A stretch of 64,000 bases of DNA from Symbiodinium kawagutii (Eukaryota; Sar; Dinophyceae; Suessiales; Symbiodiniaceae), in contig VSDK01026008.1 in the NCBI GenBank assembly GCA_009767595.1, positions 861,472 to 925,471 on the forward strand, written 5' to 3'. A program made the translations under genes and the position numbers. Shown here one piece after another: positions 24,859 through 37,086 of this stretch (its first letter is position 1; every line of letters begins with the position of its first letter). The notes beneath the pieces are model-generated. The model was not told the DNA's origin and made no database searches. It was given only the letters and a program-made list of their open reading frames with translations.

Positions 24859-25078
24859 GGTACAAGGTGGGCCCACCTAGTTATATTACTGGTAGTTATC
24901 TAGCTATATCTAACATAACTAGTTAATGGGTTAGATATAACTAAGGTAACTACCAGTTATGTTAGATATAACTTGTAACTGGGTTGTAAGGCCATTTAAC
25001 TCTAGCTATATCTACCATATCTGGTAGTTACCTCAGCTATAACCCAACTTATAGCTGGTTAGGGGCCCACCTTGTATA
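24859..25078. repeat. Long imperfect palindrome (family F)
   Basis: Ends tacaaggtgggcccacctag and aggggcccaccttgtata. The interior is built of repeated ctatatctaacataac-like units in both orientations, so the whole 220 bp could fold on itself. Partial relatives of the end lie near 4056-4102 and 19830-19860. Confidence 0.7.
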
Positions 25079-27892
25079 TGATGGTTCGTTGATGATTGAT
25101 GGTGAATTAGTGGTTGATGAGTGGTTAGTTGATGCTGACTTTATGGTTGCTTGATGAATTACTGCTTGATTCTTGTCACTTGATGGTGGTAATGATGAAT
25201 GAATGGTTCAATGAATGATGGTAAATGATAGTAAATGATAGTGACTAATGGTTGACTAATGGTTCATCGATGGTGACTGCATGGCTAATTGCTGGTTGGT
25301 TGTCCATTGCTGGTTGAATACTGGTTGCTTAAAGGTGGGAAATGATGGTGGTTGATCAATGGTTGGTTGATCCCAGCTCTAGCTGGCAGCTATGGCGAAC
25401 CAAGGCTGGTCGTCAGCCGTGGTTGGCCGCTGGCAAATGCTGGGACTTCCCGCTGAGTTCAACTCCCGGGCCTTAGTGTGGAATGGCCATGGAAAGGTCA
25501 AGGGCTAAGGAGGTAAGGTGATTTCTGACTGATGGTCAAGGGACTAGGGATCATGGTAAGCTCAATCATCATCATAGTCATGACTATACAATGGTTAATG
25601 ATGACTATGAAATGAATAAGGTTGAATCAATGGTAAGGTTCATCATGATAATATAGTGAGTCATAATGGTGAGCGGTGAGCTATTTCGGATGGTTTGTGA
25701 TGGTTAGCCAAAGGGACACCCTCATGAAGGTTATATGATAGGGATTTCCGCTGATGACCAGTGATCACTGATTGCAAACAACCAACCGTAAACGCAAGCG
25801 TTTGGCTGATGATAATTCATGATGGCTACAAAACCAGAGTCAGCGAATAAGCAGCTATAACCAACCATAAGTGGGAAAATTGATGATATTCATAGTCATG
25901 GTCGATACCATAGTAGTTGATGATAGTCGGTCCAAGGGTTCGATGTCACCGGGACAGGACCCATCAGAACCAGGGCGTATGCTTTTTGACTGTGTAGGCC
26001 ACAAACCCAAAAACCAAACAATTAACCAACCAACCAACACAAACGATGGGACCCAGGATTCAGGATGGTGTTGTGGCAGAACCATGTGCTATAAGCAGGC
26101 AAGCAATCCACAGGTTTCTGACGTAGGAACCAAAACAGTCAAACAGGGTAGCCTCCAGTTTTGCAAATGCCCCAGCTAGAAGCGGAGAGGCATTCCTCAA
26201 GTGGTGCCCTTCTCGAGGAAACTGCCACAAGGATCACTTCCCATTCTTACCAGGTCTGCCACTACCCTCTGGCAGACTAACCTGCAAGCCAATAGTAATC
26301 CCTTGGTTTGACCAGTAAACCTCCTGTCACTGGTAGATTTTCTTGCCATCAATCCAACAGCAACTACCAACTATAGCAGGTTGCCCAAACAGTCCTGAGC
26401 CCCAGGCCCAGTGTCGCCACGAGCCGTTGAGTCTCAATTCCAGCGCCACTGCCTTTCAAGAAGTCAAAAAGCACGACCGGTCGCGCTGATTCTATCTCTA
26501 TAGTGAAGGTATGGCTGAAGGAAAATGAGAGTCATGCTGACAATAATAGGGACAACTAGACTGGGACAAGTATATAATGATTAAGAATGGGAATCTATGA
26601 ATTGATGGTAGATGCCGATCAATCAGGATGACAAGAAGGAAAATGCTGAGTTTGAGCGGGATGATGAGGATGCGGACAACATGTCACATCCATTGAAAAT
26701 TGTTGGAGAAAATGGTTCATGACAGGTTGGCTGATGTTGTGCCAACATGTGCCAACGTGTATGCAATCATCTCCGTCAGTCCTTCCACATGAAGTCCCCA
26801 GCGTGATGCAAACGGGGAAATGTCCTTAAAACCAAGTTGGACTTCTAAAGTAGGTTCTACTGAGTGATATCCATCCCCACCACATTCAACAGCCAAGTAA
26901 CCGATTGACAAACACGCAAAAAATATCTTGAGTCAACATACATACAAAGACGCATATGTCCATACATTTGTCTACAAAAAGGATATGTGATTGTATTGGG
27001 GTTATAGAAAGAATTATGTCTACTTGACATGTAGATGAGCATGTTGTTTTCCTTCTGGGTGCTATAACCCAGGCAGAAAATCAACGCCACAGCTCACACC
27101 AGTCATCACCATCCAACCGCTGACCCCTTGGAACGACTCATCAATCCTGCCATCCGCCGTTGCTCACACAGCCTTTCACCACCATGAACGAAGCATTGCA
27201 CTCCTGGAAAGTAACCTGGAAGCCAAGTCTTTACAGGTACACCATGGTAAACCACTATACGTGGTGAATTATCCAATTCCAGATCCCTATCCCCTTTGAG
27301 CCGGAGACCTAACTTACACATCTTAAATCTTCCCGTCTGCATTTTTCAGAAAGCCTGGATTTCAACTTTTCAGGTTCTGAATTTCTGCACTTTCTCTCCA
27401 GCGCCAACACTCCAAGTCTCTCTGCGAGAGAAGCGCGTGCGAGAGAAGCGTGTTCTTTTTTTTTTTGCGAGAGAAAGGCATTTTTTTACATTTTTGACGC
27501 CTCCCGCCAGCCTGGTTAAGGCAGTGGGGATGCTCCCCAGATTAGCCAACCATTCAGCAACCGATGACCAACTGTCACCAACCACCTTTTTTGGGCATCC
27601 CCCGACACGCAATGGCTAGCCGTCCCTGCCGCCTCGGGATCCGAGACATAGCGTCGCGCCAAGTCTAAGAGACTCTCGTGCCTGAGGGGTGAGGGTGAGG
27701 ACGTGAAGGAAGAAACCCCATTGGGGATTTAGGGAAAGGCACCATTTTTCATTAGGCATTTCTGTCCAGAAATGGATTTAGAGAAAGGAACCATTTAGGA
27801 ACAAACGAATCGCTAATGAATCCTAATGATGTGTCTCATTGGGATGGATTTGGAACTAAGATGGTCAGGAAAACTGAACAAATCTACAGTAA

Positions 27893-27949
27893 CTGGTGGT
27901 TTCAGCCCCAATGAAAAGTCTAGGGGAACAAATGAAAGCACCAACCAGT
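27893..27949. repeat. Family B element, short
   Basis: Ends ctggtggtttcagcccc and aaagcaccaaccag; core truncated to about 30 bp. Confidence 0.5.
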
Positions 27950-28654
27950 AAATGGCTGCATGATTGACCACCATTGTTTAATCTTTGAGGGCTTGTAAGC
28001 CCTGCAAATACTGCAATCACAATAAAATAATGGCTTGGTGAGTTAAACATGATATGTAATGATGCAGTTTGATCAATGCCAATCCCACAGGCTCCAGCGT
28101 AGGCAAATATTGTATACATTTGCCAATGTAGGGAATTTTTGCCATCATTTGTGCGGATAACCCAAATGTAGGCAGAAATTGGCTACATTCCATTTCGATA
28201 GATGTTCGATATTTTTTCGATAAAAACCGGCGTCATCCCTTGGTACATTTTTAAAAAATGTTTGATTTCTCACTTTACCAAATCATCAAAAATGATTGAA
28301 ACTACACAATAGAAGTCCATGAAATGACTCCTGATGGTTGCCTACATCAGCTGTTTATCACCCAGAGCAGGCAATGTTCACATCCAAGCCTGACCAACAC
28401 GGTGATTTTGACCCAATAGTATGGACAACAAGAGTCATATGCTTTCAGATTACGATGCCTCATCGCCCGCAACCATCCCACCGCTGCCAGAGCTAGCCAC
28501 AGCTAAACCAGAAATGTGTTTTGTCAAAAAACTTTTCTTGAAACTTAAAATGCCTCCAATGAGATGTTACAAAATGATCAAAAGCGGATAAAAGCGGCAG
28601 GTTCTTTTGGATCTTACATGCCCATAAGATCCAGCCACAATCCTCTTACCACCC

Positions 28655-28765
28655 CGTCACGGTCCCGTCACGGTCCGCTACCCAATGTAAGTCATTTTCC
28701 CTTTAAAATTGCCTACATTTGATTTTAACGGTCACGGTCCGTCACGGTCTCGTCACGGTCCAGCC
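28655..28765. repeat. gtcacggtcc direct repeats
   Basis: Five copies of GTCACGGTC(C/T), two on the left and three on the right of an AT-rich spacer. Confidence 0.8.
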
Positions 28766-29489
28766 TGCAGCCTGGCAATCCCACAGGTGTGGCAATAGAT
28801 AACGTTTTATGAATAAATTCCCCATTGAGTACAACACACTGCAAATATAGAATATCAAATTCACTGTATTTTTTTCCAGCCACAAGCAACTTTGAGATTG
28901 ACATGGCTGAGTCACAATATGTAGTTCCTTTTTTGTTGATGTTGGTGCATGGGTAGACATTCAAGCCAAGCTAAGTGGTTCACATAATTCGGCTGCAACT
29001 GGTTTTTAACAAGCAGGCGGTATGGGATATCAAAATTTAGAGGGTTTATTCATCACAAAAGTGAATAAAGATCACATGCAATCCTTGATGATATCTTGAA
29101 ACTGACCCACATTAAGTGAACACACCACCAAGAGGACACCTGCACACATGTTAGTTCTTAATTACTATATTTTGGTTCCGATAACTTCCGATAAAATTCG
29201 ATAGAACCAAATGTTAGCTCCTCAAGCGTACATTTAAATGTAGGCTCCTCAAGCCTACATTGAAATGTAGTCAAGATTTGCTTACATGGAGACTCAGGGA
29301 ATGTTTACTAGTGTTTTTTCCTGGTTGGTAGTTATGATAGTCGGTCAGCAGAACCAAGTATAGTGGGTTTATGGCTCTGACGTAATGTAATTAAATGGTC
29401 ATGGCAAATGATAGTCAATTAACATTGCTAGGGAAATACATGGGTTCAAATTGTTTAGAACCGCCAGCCAGTGATGGTTGTTAATCGTT

Positions 29490-29770
29490 GATGGTGGTTG
29501 CAGCTTGCTCCAAACCCATCCCCACCAAAATGCCGCCACGGGGCGTGCCACGGCGATGGCTCATGACACCGGCCTGCACAGCGCATGGGGTGGGTCAACC
29601 ACTAGCCCCAGCAGGTTCCCCTTGTGGGACGTCTTGCGCGGTGATGCCTCCAGTGGCCGACCCCCGCCACAGCAACAGGCTGAGTTTCGCGTGACACGAG
29701 AAAACAGCAGGAGAACTGCGGATCCCAACCGGGAAACCAAACGGGCAGCATCAACCAGCAACATTTGTTG
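29490..29770. CDS. GC-rich exon-like island, coding strand uncertain
   Basis: About 280 bp of GC-rich DNA open on both strands, for example RFPLWDVLRGDASSGRPPPQ on plus and a leucine-rich frame on minus. No splice pair can be assigned confidently. Repeat DNA flanks it. Confidence 0.25.
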
Positions 29771-30429
29771 AATCCCTTAGGATCGTTAGGAATTTCCTGG
29801 GGCCTAGGGCACATCAGGAATCTCACATGTCAAGGCCAACCGCGCAGGTAGTTTGGTGCTCTCCGTGCTTGGCCTCGGTGATGTTGTTGAAGTAGCCACT
29901 GGTCAGGCGGCCCTCGTAGCCGAAGGATTTACCCTTCACCTCGTGGCAGCAAGCTGAGGGAAGCATCATGGATGCATGGTGGGCAGAGTGGCAGTTGCCA
30001 TCATTCTTGATGGCAAATCCATGTATTGTGAATAGACCAGAACAAACCCTCTATGTGATGGTAAATCGCAAGTTATGTGTGGGAAAACCACTGGTGGTTT
30101 CTTAATATATGCATCTAATGTCAAACATGTGTATGCTGTATATGACTTGAGGGATCTCGAGGGTGACCAGGACAACTTGGTTCTTTGCAGGTACAACTAT
30201 TTTTGATGGCTGCCAATGGCTGCCTGAAAAAACCTGAATGCTTAACGGATAATATATGGTACATCCACCTAGTCCCAAAACAATCAAAACCTTAGTGTCT
30301 ACCTGGCAACTAGCCATGCTTATAGGGGTTAGTTCAGCTCCCTGTAATGCAGGCTTCGTAACCATGGCAGATATAACTGTCACCCAGCACTGTTGGTTTC
30401 ACTTATCACTTCACGCTCGAACGTTCACG

Positions 30430-30545
30430 TCCAGGCACGTCCTCTTCACGCGTCCTGCGGAAGTGGCTGGGCTCAGAATCACCTGAGGCAGCGGCGCATG
30501 TCGCTTCGCAGTACAGAGAAGACCAAGGTCACTACAGGATCCGAC
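30430..30545. CDS. Exon-like island, coding strand uncertain
   Basis: The plus frame reads VLRKWLGSESPEAAAHVASQ and can end at CAAG|GTCACT. The minus frame reads DPVVTLVFSVLRSDMRRCLR and can end at CTCAG|GTGATT. Both have good third positions. Neighbouring islands favour minus, residue usage here favours plus. Confidence 0.3.
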
Positions 30546-30599
30546 AAATGGCCATGGGCCATAACATATCATAACCAGCAATGACTAAGTGAACATGCC

Positions 30600-30790
30600 A
30601 ACAAAGGTTAATCGGTTCATTGCTGGGATGTTCAAGGCGTGCAGGATATTGATCCACAACGAAGTGGCTATAGCCTAGCATCTCCTCCCCCGTGCTGGAC
30701 AAGCCAGATGAGGGAAGCCGGGGAATCCTGTGAAACCAGGGGTGAAACTGACATCCAGGTCGTGAATCCGAACGCGTTTTCATGGTGATT
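30600..30790 (-). CDS. Exon-like island, unknown product
   Basis: An acceptor (cccctggtttcacag) precedes two overlapping open minus frames. One reads DSPASLIWLVQHGGGDARL and can end at a GC donor; the other reads IPRLPSSGLSSTGEEMLGYS and runs on for 50 codons. The choice depends on the upstream phase, which is not known. Confidence 0.38.
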
Positions 30791-31049
30791 AAACCTACTG
30801 AATCCGCCCATGGCTGATCCATGTTGATCCCTTCTGGTTGATAAAACCGATTGGTTAAACAATAGTTGTTACGGCAAAAAAATTGAAGAAAACAATGGTT
30901 GTTGGAATGTTGTGGGAAGGGTCAAACTACAAATTCAGTTCACGATGGCTTCCCCTTCATCGAGATCTACACTTGCAGCTCCTGTTAGCTCCAAAAAGCT
31001 TCTCCTTTCAAAGGGTACCTCTGGCTGCAACCAGCTCCCCTCCCAACAG

Positions 31050-31165
31050 CCAGTTAATCATTGATTAATCACCTTTCTTGTTTCATGATGCATTGGTTAA
31101 TAACCTTCCTTAATCATTGGTTAATCATTGGTTAATCACCTTCATTGGTTAGTCATTGGTTAATC
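31050..31165. repeat. attggttaatc tandem array
   Basis: At least six diverged copies of cattggttaatc, some with spacer. Confidence 0.75.
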
Positions 31166-31215
31166 AACAAGACTTGTGATCATCATTCATCACAAAGTCA
31201 AAACCCCAGTGACAC

Positions 31216-31316
31216 CCACCACTGGCCCCGCCTAGGACCGTCCCCCGCAGCGCGCTTAAGAACGCCTGCTGGCCCGGTGAGCGCCGAGGAGTTGGCTTTG
31301 GTGAAGCCCTGGAGCC
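31216..31316 (-). CDS. Exon-like island, 33 codons, unknown product
   Basis: An acceptor (cgtttttcag) and a GTGTCA donor bound 101 bp. After two bases of the previous codon, the frame reads LQGFTKANSSALTGPAGVLK and ends GRRGQWW-like, in phase 0. Third positions are almost all G or C. The plus strand is also open here, but its splice boundaries are poorer. Confidence 0.5.
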
Positions 31317-32129
31317 CTGAAAAACGATGGTTGACAACCATGGTTCACAACAATGGGGTTGCAACCATTTCATTCACAAAAAACATACAAACCCCATGTT
31401 TGCCTACGAATGTCCTTGAGAAACAAAACTTCATGTGAGGTGAAAAACATTGAAAAACTATATGTCACCCTTGGGCCACTTGACATGGCGATCTCAACAA
31501 AGCTGGGATGCTGTTCCTGGCACCTCAACCCATCCAGGGGCATCCGTTGCTTGCTGGATTGACATTTCTTGGTTGCTGTGTTTCATGAGCTTGTTCATGA
31601 TGTCCCCCTCTATGATGACTCCTTCAGAAATTAAATACCGCAAGTTGACATACATGTGGTGGTAGCCTAATCGCTCCAAACAACGTTAACCAGGATAGAC
31701 GCTTTTTGCTGCGATTGTGAACTTGCCCGATCGCGGCATCGCAGCCACTCACACCTTTCTTTTTACTAGCGACCACCCTTAAACAAACACGACTATATTC
31801 ACACTGTTTTTCTTGGCTTTCTTACAGTGAAGGTGCTTTTGAAGGCGTGGTGAGGTGGTGCAGGGGGCCTGGTGACAAACCTCATGAGTGTTGCAAGGTC
31901 ATGTTTAACCAAAGGAGCTCTCACAGCAGGACATGTCCCAAATCTCTCGCATCTGGTATCATGTTGAGTTGACTGCCCCAAACATTTTGCTCTCTCACTG
32001 TCTGTGCAGCCTTGGCTGCTAGGTGCATCAACCTCGACTATGCAATCTGTGAATTTGCCGCGCATTCAACGTGTCCACAAAAAACAAATGAATTAGTTGC
32101 GCAGAAGCTGCAACAGGCTGGGGCTGTCT

Positions 32130-33521
32130 TCAAACAGCTTCGCCGGCGTGACTCACAAGCATCTCGGTTGCAATGGTTCTCCTGGCCCAACCGTCTTTGC
32201 CCCAAATGTGCTCCACCTTTTCACATGACCACTGCGAAGTTCCGAACACTTGGGTCACTCCTTTGTTGCGGCTGCGATCGGAGGTGTTAAATTCAATTGC
32301 GATCAACACACAGTTTCCAACCGTGTAGCCCTTGGAGTTGTCCAGCCGCTCAATGGACAGTCGCCAGTCACTGTGAAGGCGCTTGTACTCCAAAGGCACC
32401 CCCGAGTAGGCGCAACGACCACCCTGCCCTTCCAGAATGTCAAGCACGTGTTCCCGCGTCAAGGAACACTTCCGCCCTTTGCTCTTGGATCGCATGCGGG
32501 CGTTTCTCAACAAGATGGTTATGTGGCCTCTCAAGGTGGAACAGTATGCCCTGTTGTAGTCACGCTTGCAAGCTCTGCACAGGCCGCCAGGATGATGTTG
32601 TGAGGAGGTGAATTTGGCAAGATCGAGATAAGTAGAACACATTCTGCAGTAGATCTGGCCTGACTCAGCGGGATTTGGCTCTGGCAACTTTGCTTGAAGG
32701 CCTCGGAGTTGGGGCTGCCGTCCTTGACGAGCTTCCTGGATGTCTGCCCCCAAGGCTTCAAGATCCACTTCTTCCTTGCGCAAATCAAACACTGCCTGAA
32801 CCTTCTGAGGTGACCACTGGGCAGTTCCTCTGACGGTTGTCTGATCAACGCCTTTCGCTTGGCTGAAATCACCGGTGTTGAACTCAGCAGCAATGAGTAC
32901 GCAGTTGTCAACAGAATAGCCCTTCCTATTGTTCTTTCTCTCCAAGGACATCCTCCAGTGACTGTTCGGCACACAGACTTCTATTGGGACACCAGAATAA
33001 GCACACCTTCCGTGCTGATTTCTTACCATCTCGTAAAGGTCATCCCAAGTTAAAGTACAGGATCGCGCCTTTGCATGAAATAGCAGTCGCTGAAGACTAC
33101 CCCGCAGGGTTCGGTGCCAGTCTCTGGCATTTCCTGCCTGACATAGCTTGCAAAAGTTTCTAGGGATGTCATGGCAAACACTTTTGCGCAAATAGAATGC
33201 CTCCATCGGAAGCATCTGTCCACACTTGTTGCATCGCCACCTTCCTTGCTCATCTGGAATCCTGGGTGGATTTATCCTCTTAGGATAAGTCTTCTTAAAT
33301 TCCTTTGCCTCCTTCAGCATCCGATCCAACTCACCAGGCCCCAGCAGTTTCGGCGCACACTGCCGCAGCTTGGCCTGGTCCAAGCCTTCAACCAATCGAG
33401 TTGGCGACCCCGCTACTGGTGGTTGGACCTGCAGCACCGAGGTGAACCCATCCAGCCACCAGGTCAATGCAAGGCTCAGTGCCAGCACCTTGGAGCTTGG
33501 ACGCCGCGCTGATGGAGCCAT
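32130..33521 (-). CDS. Tandem zinc-ribbon/HNH-like protein, 463 aa
   Basis: This intronless 463-codon ORF is the longest closed one in the window. It holds two copies of one module. Each has two CxxC pairs (C97/C100 and C124/C127; C292/C295 and C315/C318), a basic stretch with TLRG, then GRCAYSGVP (171-179; 368-376), and finally S[LI]ER...GY...NCVLI..EFN (192-215; 389-412). The last block resembles the betabeta-alpha core of HNH nucleases of the phage and large-virus type, where a D/N and a central N near the GY bind metal. Module 2 keeps ERLDN (391-395) but module 1 has ERKNN (194-198), so module 1 may be inactive. The N-terminus has a hydrophobic run, residues 12-30, after basic residues, compatible with a signal peptide. 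Family membership rests on motif resemblance; nuclease activity is inferred. Confidence 0.85.
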   Translation of the reverse strand: MAPSARRPSSKVLALSLALTWWLDGFTSVLQVQPPVAGSPTRLVEGLDQAKLRQCAPKLLGPGELDRMLKEAKEFKKTYPKRINPPRIPDEQGRWRCNKCGQMLPMEAFYLRKSVCHDIPRNFCKLCQAGNARDWHRTLRGSLQRLLFHAKARSCTLTWDDLYEMVRNQHGRCAYSGVPIEVCVPNSHWRMSLERKNNRKGYSVDNCVLIAAEFNTGDFSQAKGVDQTTVRGTAQWSPQKVQAVFDLRKEEVDLEALGADIQEARQGRQPQLRGLQAKLPEPNPAESGQIYCRMCSTYLDLAKFTSSQHHPGGLCRACKRDYNRAYCSTLRGHITILLRNARMRSKSKGRKCSLTREHVLDILEGQGGRCAYSGVPLEYKRLHSDWRLSIERLDNSKGYTVGNCVLIAIEFNTSDRSRNKGVTQVFGTSQWSCEKVEHIWGKDGWARRTIATEMLVSHAGEAV

Positions 33522-33599
33522 CGTCTTGGCAACGGGTGGGGTGCTGCTGCACAGCCTGCTGCTCGAGACGAACGAAGTGATGCCACCTTAATTAAAAGG

Positions 33600-36180
33600 G
33601 GTGCAAGGCGTGCAAATTTGGGATGTTGTTACATCTGACTAGTTTTTGAAACAGAGATGATGTCAACAAAAGAAATCAAGAACCATCTGCATTCTGGCGA
33701 GTTCAACTGTTGCCATGCCCACAAGCCTTGCAGCAAGTGTGAGGTGCGCAACGCGAGCAACCAACGCGTCTCAAACCAAGTGAGACTTGACCAAAATGTA
33801 ACAAACGCGCTAAGACTTAAGACACACAAACACAATCAATGGCACGGCTTTCCGTTCCTGAGAAAAAGACCCTTCATTGCCATAAATGAATCTAGGGTTG
33901 TCATCAACACCCATGCAATGTACATGAATGAAGGCGGACAACAAGCACGACAACCGCAATTACGACGACAAGAGCAACAAATGGACGGCATTACATTATT
34001 TTGCATTGCATCGCAGTCCATCATCTTACCTTGCTTCGCGTGGCATGGCACAACATGACCTTACATTGCTTGCCACTGTGCATACACACCAAGACATGAA
34101 CATGAACTGACACGCACCCACAGAAGTGCATGTATAAACTGGTGCAAAAAATAAAGTAGTTTTGTAGATATGTAGTATCGAAGAGGCATGGTTTTAACAT
34201 AGACTTGCCACATGGACCAGCCCACAATCCCACCCCCGTTGTCCCTGAGGCCAAGCGGCACCAGTTCCAAGAAGAAAATCAGAATGAAGGTATGATCAAT
34301 GGCCTTCGGAGCAGCTACAAGCACGGATCGGGTGGGAATCCACCGATCTGGTGAATCACCCTGCTTTTTCTTCCTTCCAAAAATTAACAACCAAGCCCTC
34401 GTTAGACCTCAAAACTAAAATGTTTTTGGAGGGAGGCCAGGGGCGGGTTTTGTTTTGGGGGAATGGAGGAGCTTTGCGCCGAATATCGGGCATGGATGGG
34501 CATGGCGCCAAAAACTTGCATAGACAGGTCATTCAGTCAGACTGCCAGTTGCATCGGAAGTTTCAACATGGGTAATGGCTACCCCCATTCATAAACCCCG
34601 GGTTTCATTTTTTGGGGAGCACCGCTTTGGTGGGAAACCTTGCAGCTTTTGGGGGATACTCCCATATACTCCCTACTAATCAACCTTTGGGGTTTAGCTT
34701 CATCCGGGGTTGACACTATAGGGGTCTTTGAGTTCCAGAGATGGCCAGCCAAAAGAACCCACAGCTGATGCATTGGATCTTGTGGCAACTAGCGTATACC
34801 CGCAATCGCAACCCTGGTAAGGTCCATGCATCGTGATTTTGGCTTTTGGATGACAAACATCATAAACGCAAATGGTTCTTGCACAACATCGCATGTTGCG
34901 GGCCGTTTTGGTGGCTATCATCACCAATGATGTTGGTTGATGTTGACAAGCGATTACTTTCTCGTCATGAATTTCCATTGCTGAGGGTTATGAGTTATGA
35001 CTTGGATAGCTTTCTGATCATTAACCACGGCATTATTGGCAATGATCAACCTGTAATTACTTGGCATTCATCACCATAATGCTTTTTCAACCAGTTTGTG
35101 GAACATGTGTGAGCCCGCGCAGCTGGATAGTAACAAAAATGCTGGCCTTTGCCACTAAACCCCTTGAAGGCTCATTGAGTCCTCTGGTTAATCACGCACT
35201 CCGACTTGGGCTCAACATCTTGGTGATCAAAATCATCCAAATATATCCTAATCCAACTGTTGATCAACTCCTACTCAGATGATCCCCTCAGATCCCCGGT
35301 GGATTCGACCGGACAAACGGTTGGACGATCCCATGGTACCGGTGAACTCGCCTAGTTGCCCTGATCCTCCACACCTCTTTCAGCTACCAGGCCTATGTCC
35401 AGATATGACCTCATAGTAATAGCTGGATGTAACAAATCGGGGTTCTTGAAATAGGGGACCCAAACAAAAGGTTGGTTTGAGACTTGAAATCGTCAATAAA
35501 CTGGACGATTCATGGTCAAACCAAGATGAAAAGATGCAGCTGGTCATGAAGTCCTGTTGTTGATGATCGCTCTTTTTTGCTGACTTATAAGCATAGTCAT
35601 TTGCTTACCATAACTGGTAGTTGCCCGAAATAAAATTCCATGAGCTGACAGTTTCAGTCACCACTCTTATTCAGCAATGATTGATCCTACTATTTTTCAG
35701 ATTTATGGCATCTTTTGAGGATTCACTGCAGTAAACAATGCAAGGGTCTACAATCATCATTCTCAGAACCTTTATTCTGGAATGACCTGCACCAGTCAAT
35801 CAAAAATTTAGCAATTCCTTTCGTAAGAGTACTCCAGGAAGGGTTGTAAAATATAAGTCCTGTGATTGACTCATGTAATAGAATGGGAGGGGTTTGTTGT
35901 GGGCGCGGGACGTCGATAAGTTTGAGCTTATTTACAGAAATTACCTTTTCTTAAATCAGGTACCTTGATGTAATATGTTTAAACATTGTAAGGTGGTGTA
36001 TTAAATGGCTGTGTTCCTGCCCACAACAAATAAGCTGTCGTTCCGCGCCCACAACAAACCTTTCTGAATAGAATCTATGACCCTCAAGAACTGACTGATT
36101 TTTGACACCCTTCAGCAATCCTCTTGACTGCAATTTCCTGCACTATATATAAACCTCATCATTAAACATCTGCCAATATT
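33600..36180. other. Between the HNH ORF and the TTAA element; no gene seen
   Basis: AT-rich DNA with a partial family A element at 35439. Open stretches near 34.2 and 34.8 kb have no splice support. Confidence 0.5.
35439..35530. repeat. Family A TIR element, partial
   Basis: Left end ttcttgaaataggggacc, and a core with ggttggttt and tggacgatt. The right terminus is degraded. Confidence 0.5.
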
Positions 36181-36536
36181 AACCCTATTAATGTCTAGTC
36201 AGGATTAATAAACCCCCCCGAATTAATCAACCCCATCCTCATCCACAGACCCTGGTCCTTACTAAAGTTAATTAGGCTCTGATTTCCCCCCTAAATAAGT
36301 TAGGTACAGCCAAAAACCCCCCCTTATTAATCAACCCCCTCTGGATCCCCTGTTTTTTTTTTTTTTGTTTTTTTTGTTTTTTAGATTAGTTTTAGATTAG
36401 TGTTAATTAGAACCCTCATTAATCCAGTTACTTTCTCATAGCTAACTAGTCAGGTCTCATAGCTGGGCCACATTCACTGCTCACTCCCCCAGGCTCAGGT
36501 GCTCAGTGCTGCTCATTTTCCTAGCACACAGCTAGC

Positions 36537-37086
36537 TCATATGTACTGAGGCTCGATTGGCCTTCCAGTTCGCTTATGCTCCCTTCTCATGTAGGCCCTG
36601 ATGCACTTCCACTCATTGCAGTTGAGACATCCAGACTGATTCCTGCATCCGGAGCAAACTCCCACCTCATGGTGGATGATCCTCATTCTGTCCTTCTCGA
36701 ACTCTGGTGGGAGCTCACTAATTTTCACATATCGGTTTTCATGGACGAACTCATAGGCAGTCTTCTGAAGCTCAGTGAGGGTCTCCTGCTTATCCAATCT
36801 CATCTGAGCCACTTTTGCTTCTTTGACCATCTNNNNNNNNNNNNNNNNNNNNNNNNNNNNNNNNNNNNNNNNNNNNNNNNNNNNNNNNNNNNNNNNNNNN
36901 NNNNNNNNNNNNNNNNNNNNNNNNNNNNNNNNNNNNNNNNNNNNNNNNNNNNNNNNNNNNNNNNNNNNNNNNNNNNNNNNNNNNNNNNNNNNNNNNNNNN
37001 NNNNNNNACTCTCTGATGATCTGATGGCTGCTGGGGCACACATCATTCTCACCACCCTCATGCTGGAGCTGGATCCTGATCCTCAA
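36537..37086 (-). CDS. Cysteine-rich ORF of a TIR element, interrupted by an assembly gap
   Basis: Below the N gap (36833-37007) the minus strand is open for about 97 codons to a TGA at 36546, with a charged helical stretch followed by a cysteine cluster, CSGCRNQSGCLNCNEWKC, and a basic tail. CxxC pairs suggest zinc binding. Above the gap, the frame ending at 37008 that reads QLQHEGGENDVCPSSHQ looks most protein-like, but it has no ATG (a TGA lies just upstream) and may be a spliced exon. Frames cannot be joined because the true gap length is unknown. The ORF lies wholly inside an inverted-repeat element (36188-37244), so it is probably an element protein. I recognise no family. Confidence 0.45.
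36833..37007. other. Assembly gap, 175 Ns
   Basis: A run of undetermined bases. It falls inside the TIR element and splits its ORF, perhaps because near-identical copies elsewhere blocked assembly. Confidence 1.

Larger units (their letters stand above)
25080..29480. other. Repeat-rich stretch, no firm gene
   Basis: 25080-25700 is tggttgatgg-type simple DNA. 28080-29290 has recurrent aatgtaggc and tcgata motifs near both ends, perhaps one larger degraded element. Weak islands at 27100-27330 and 27520-27700. Confidence 0.45.
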
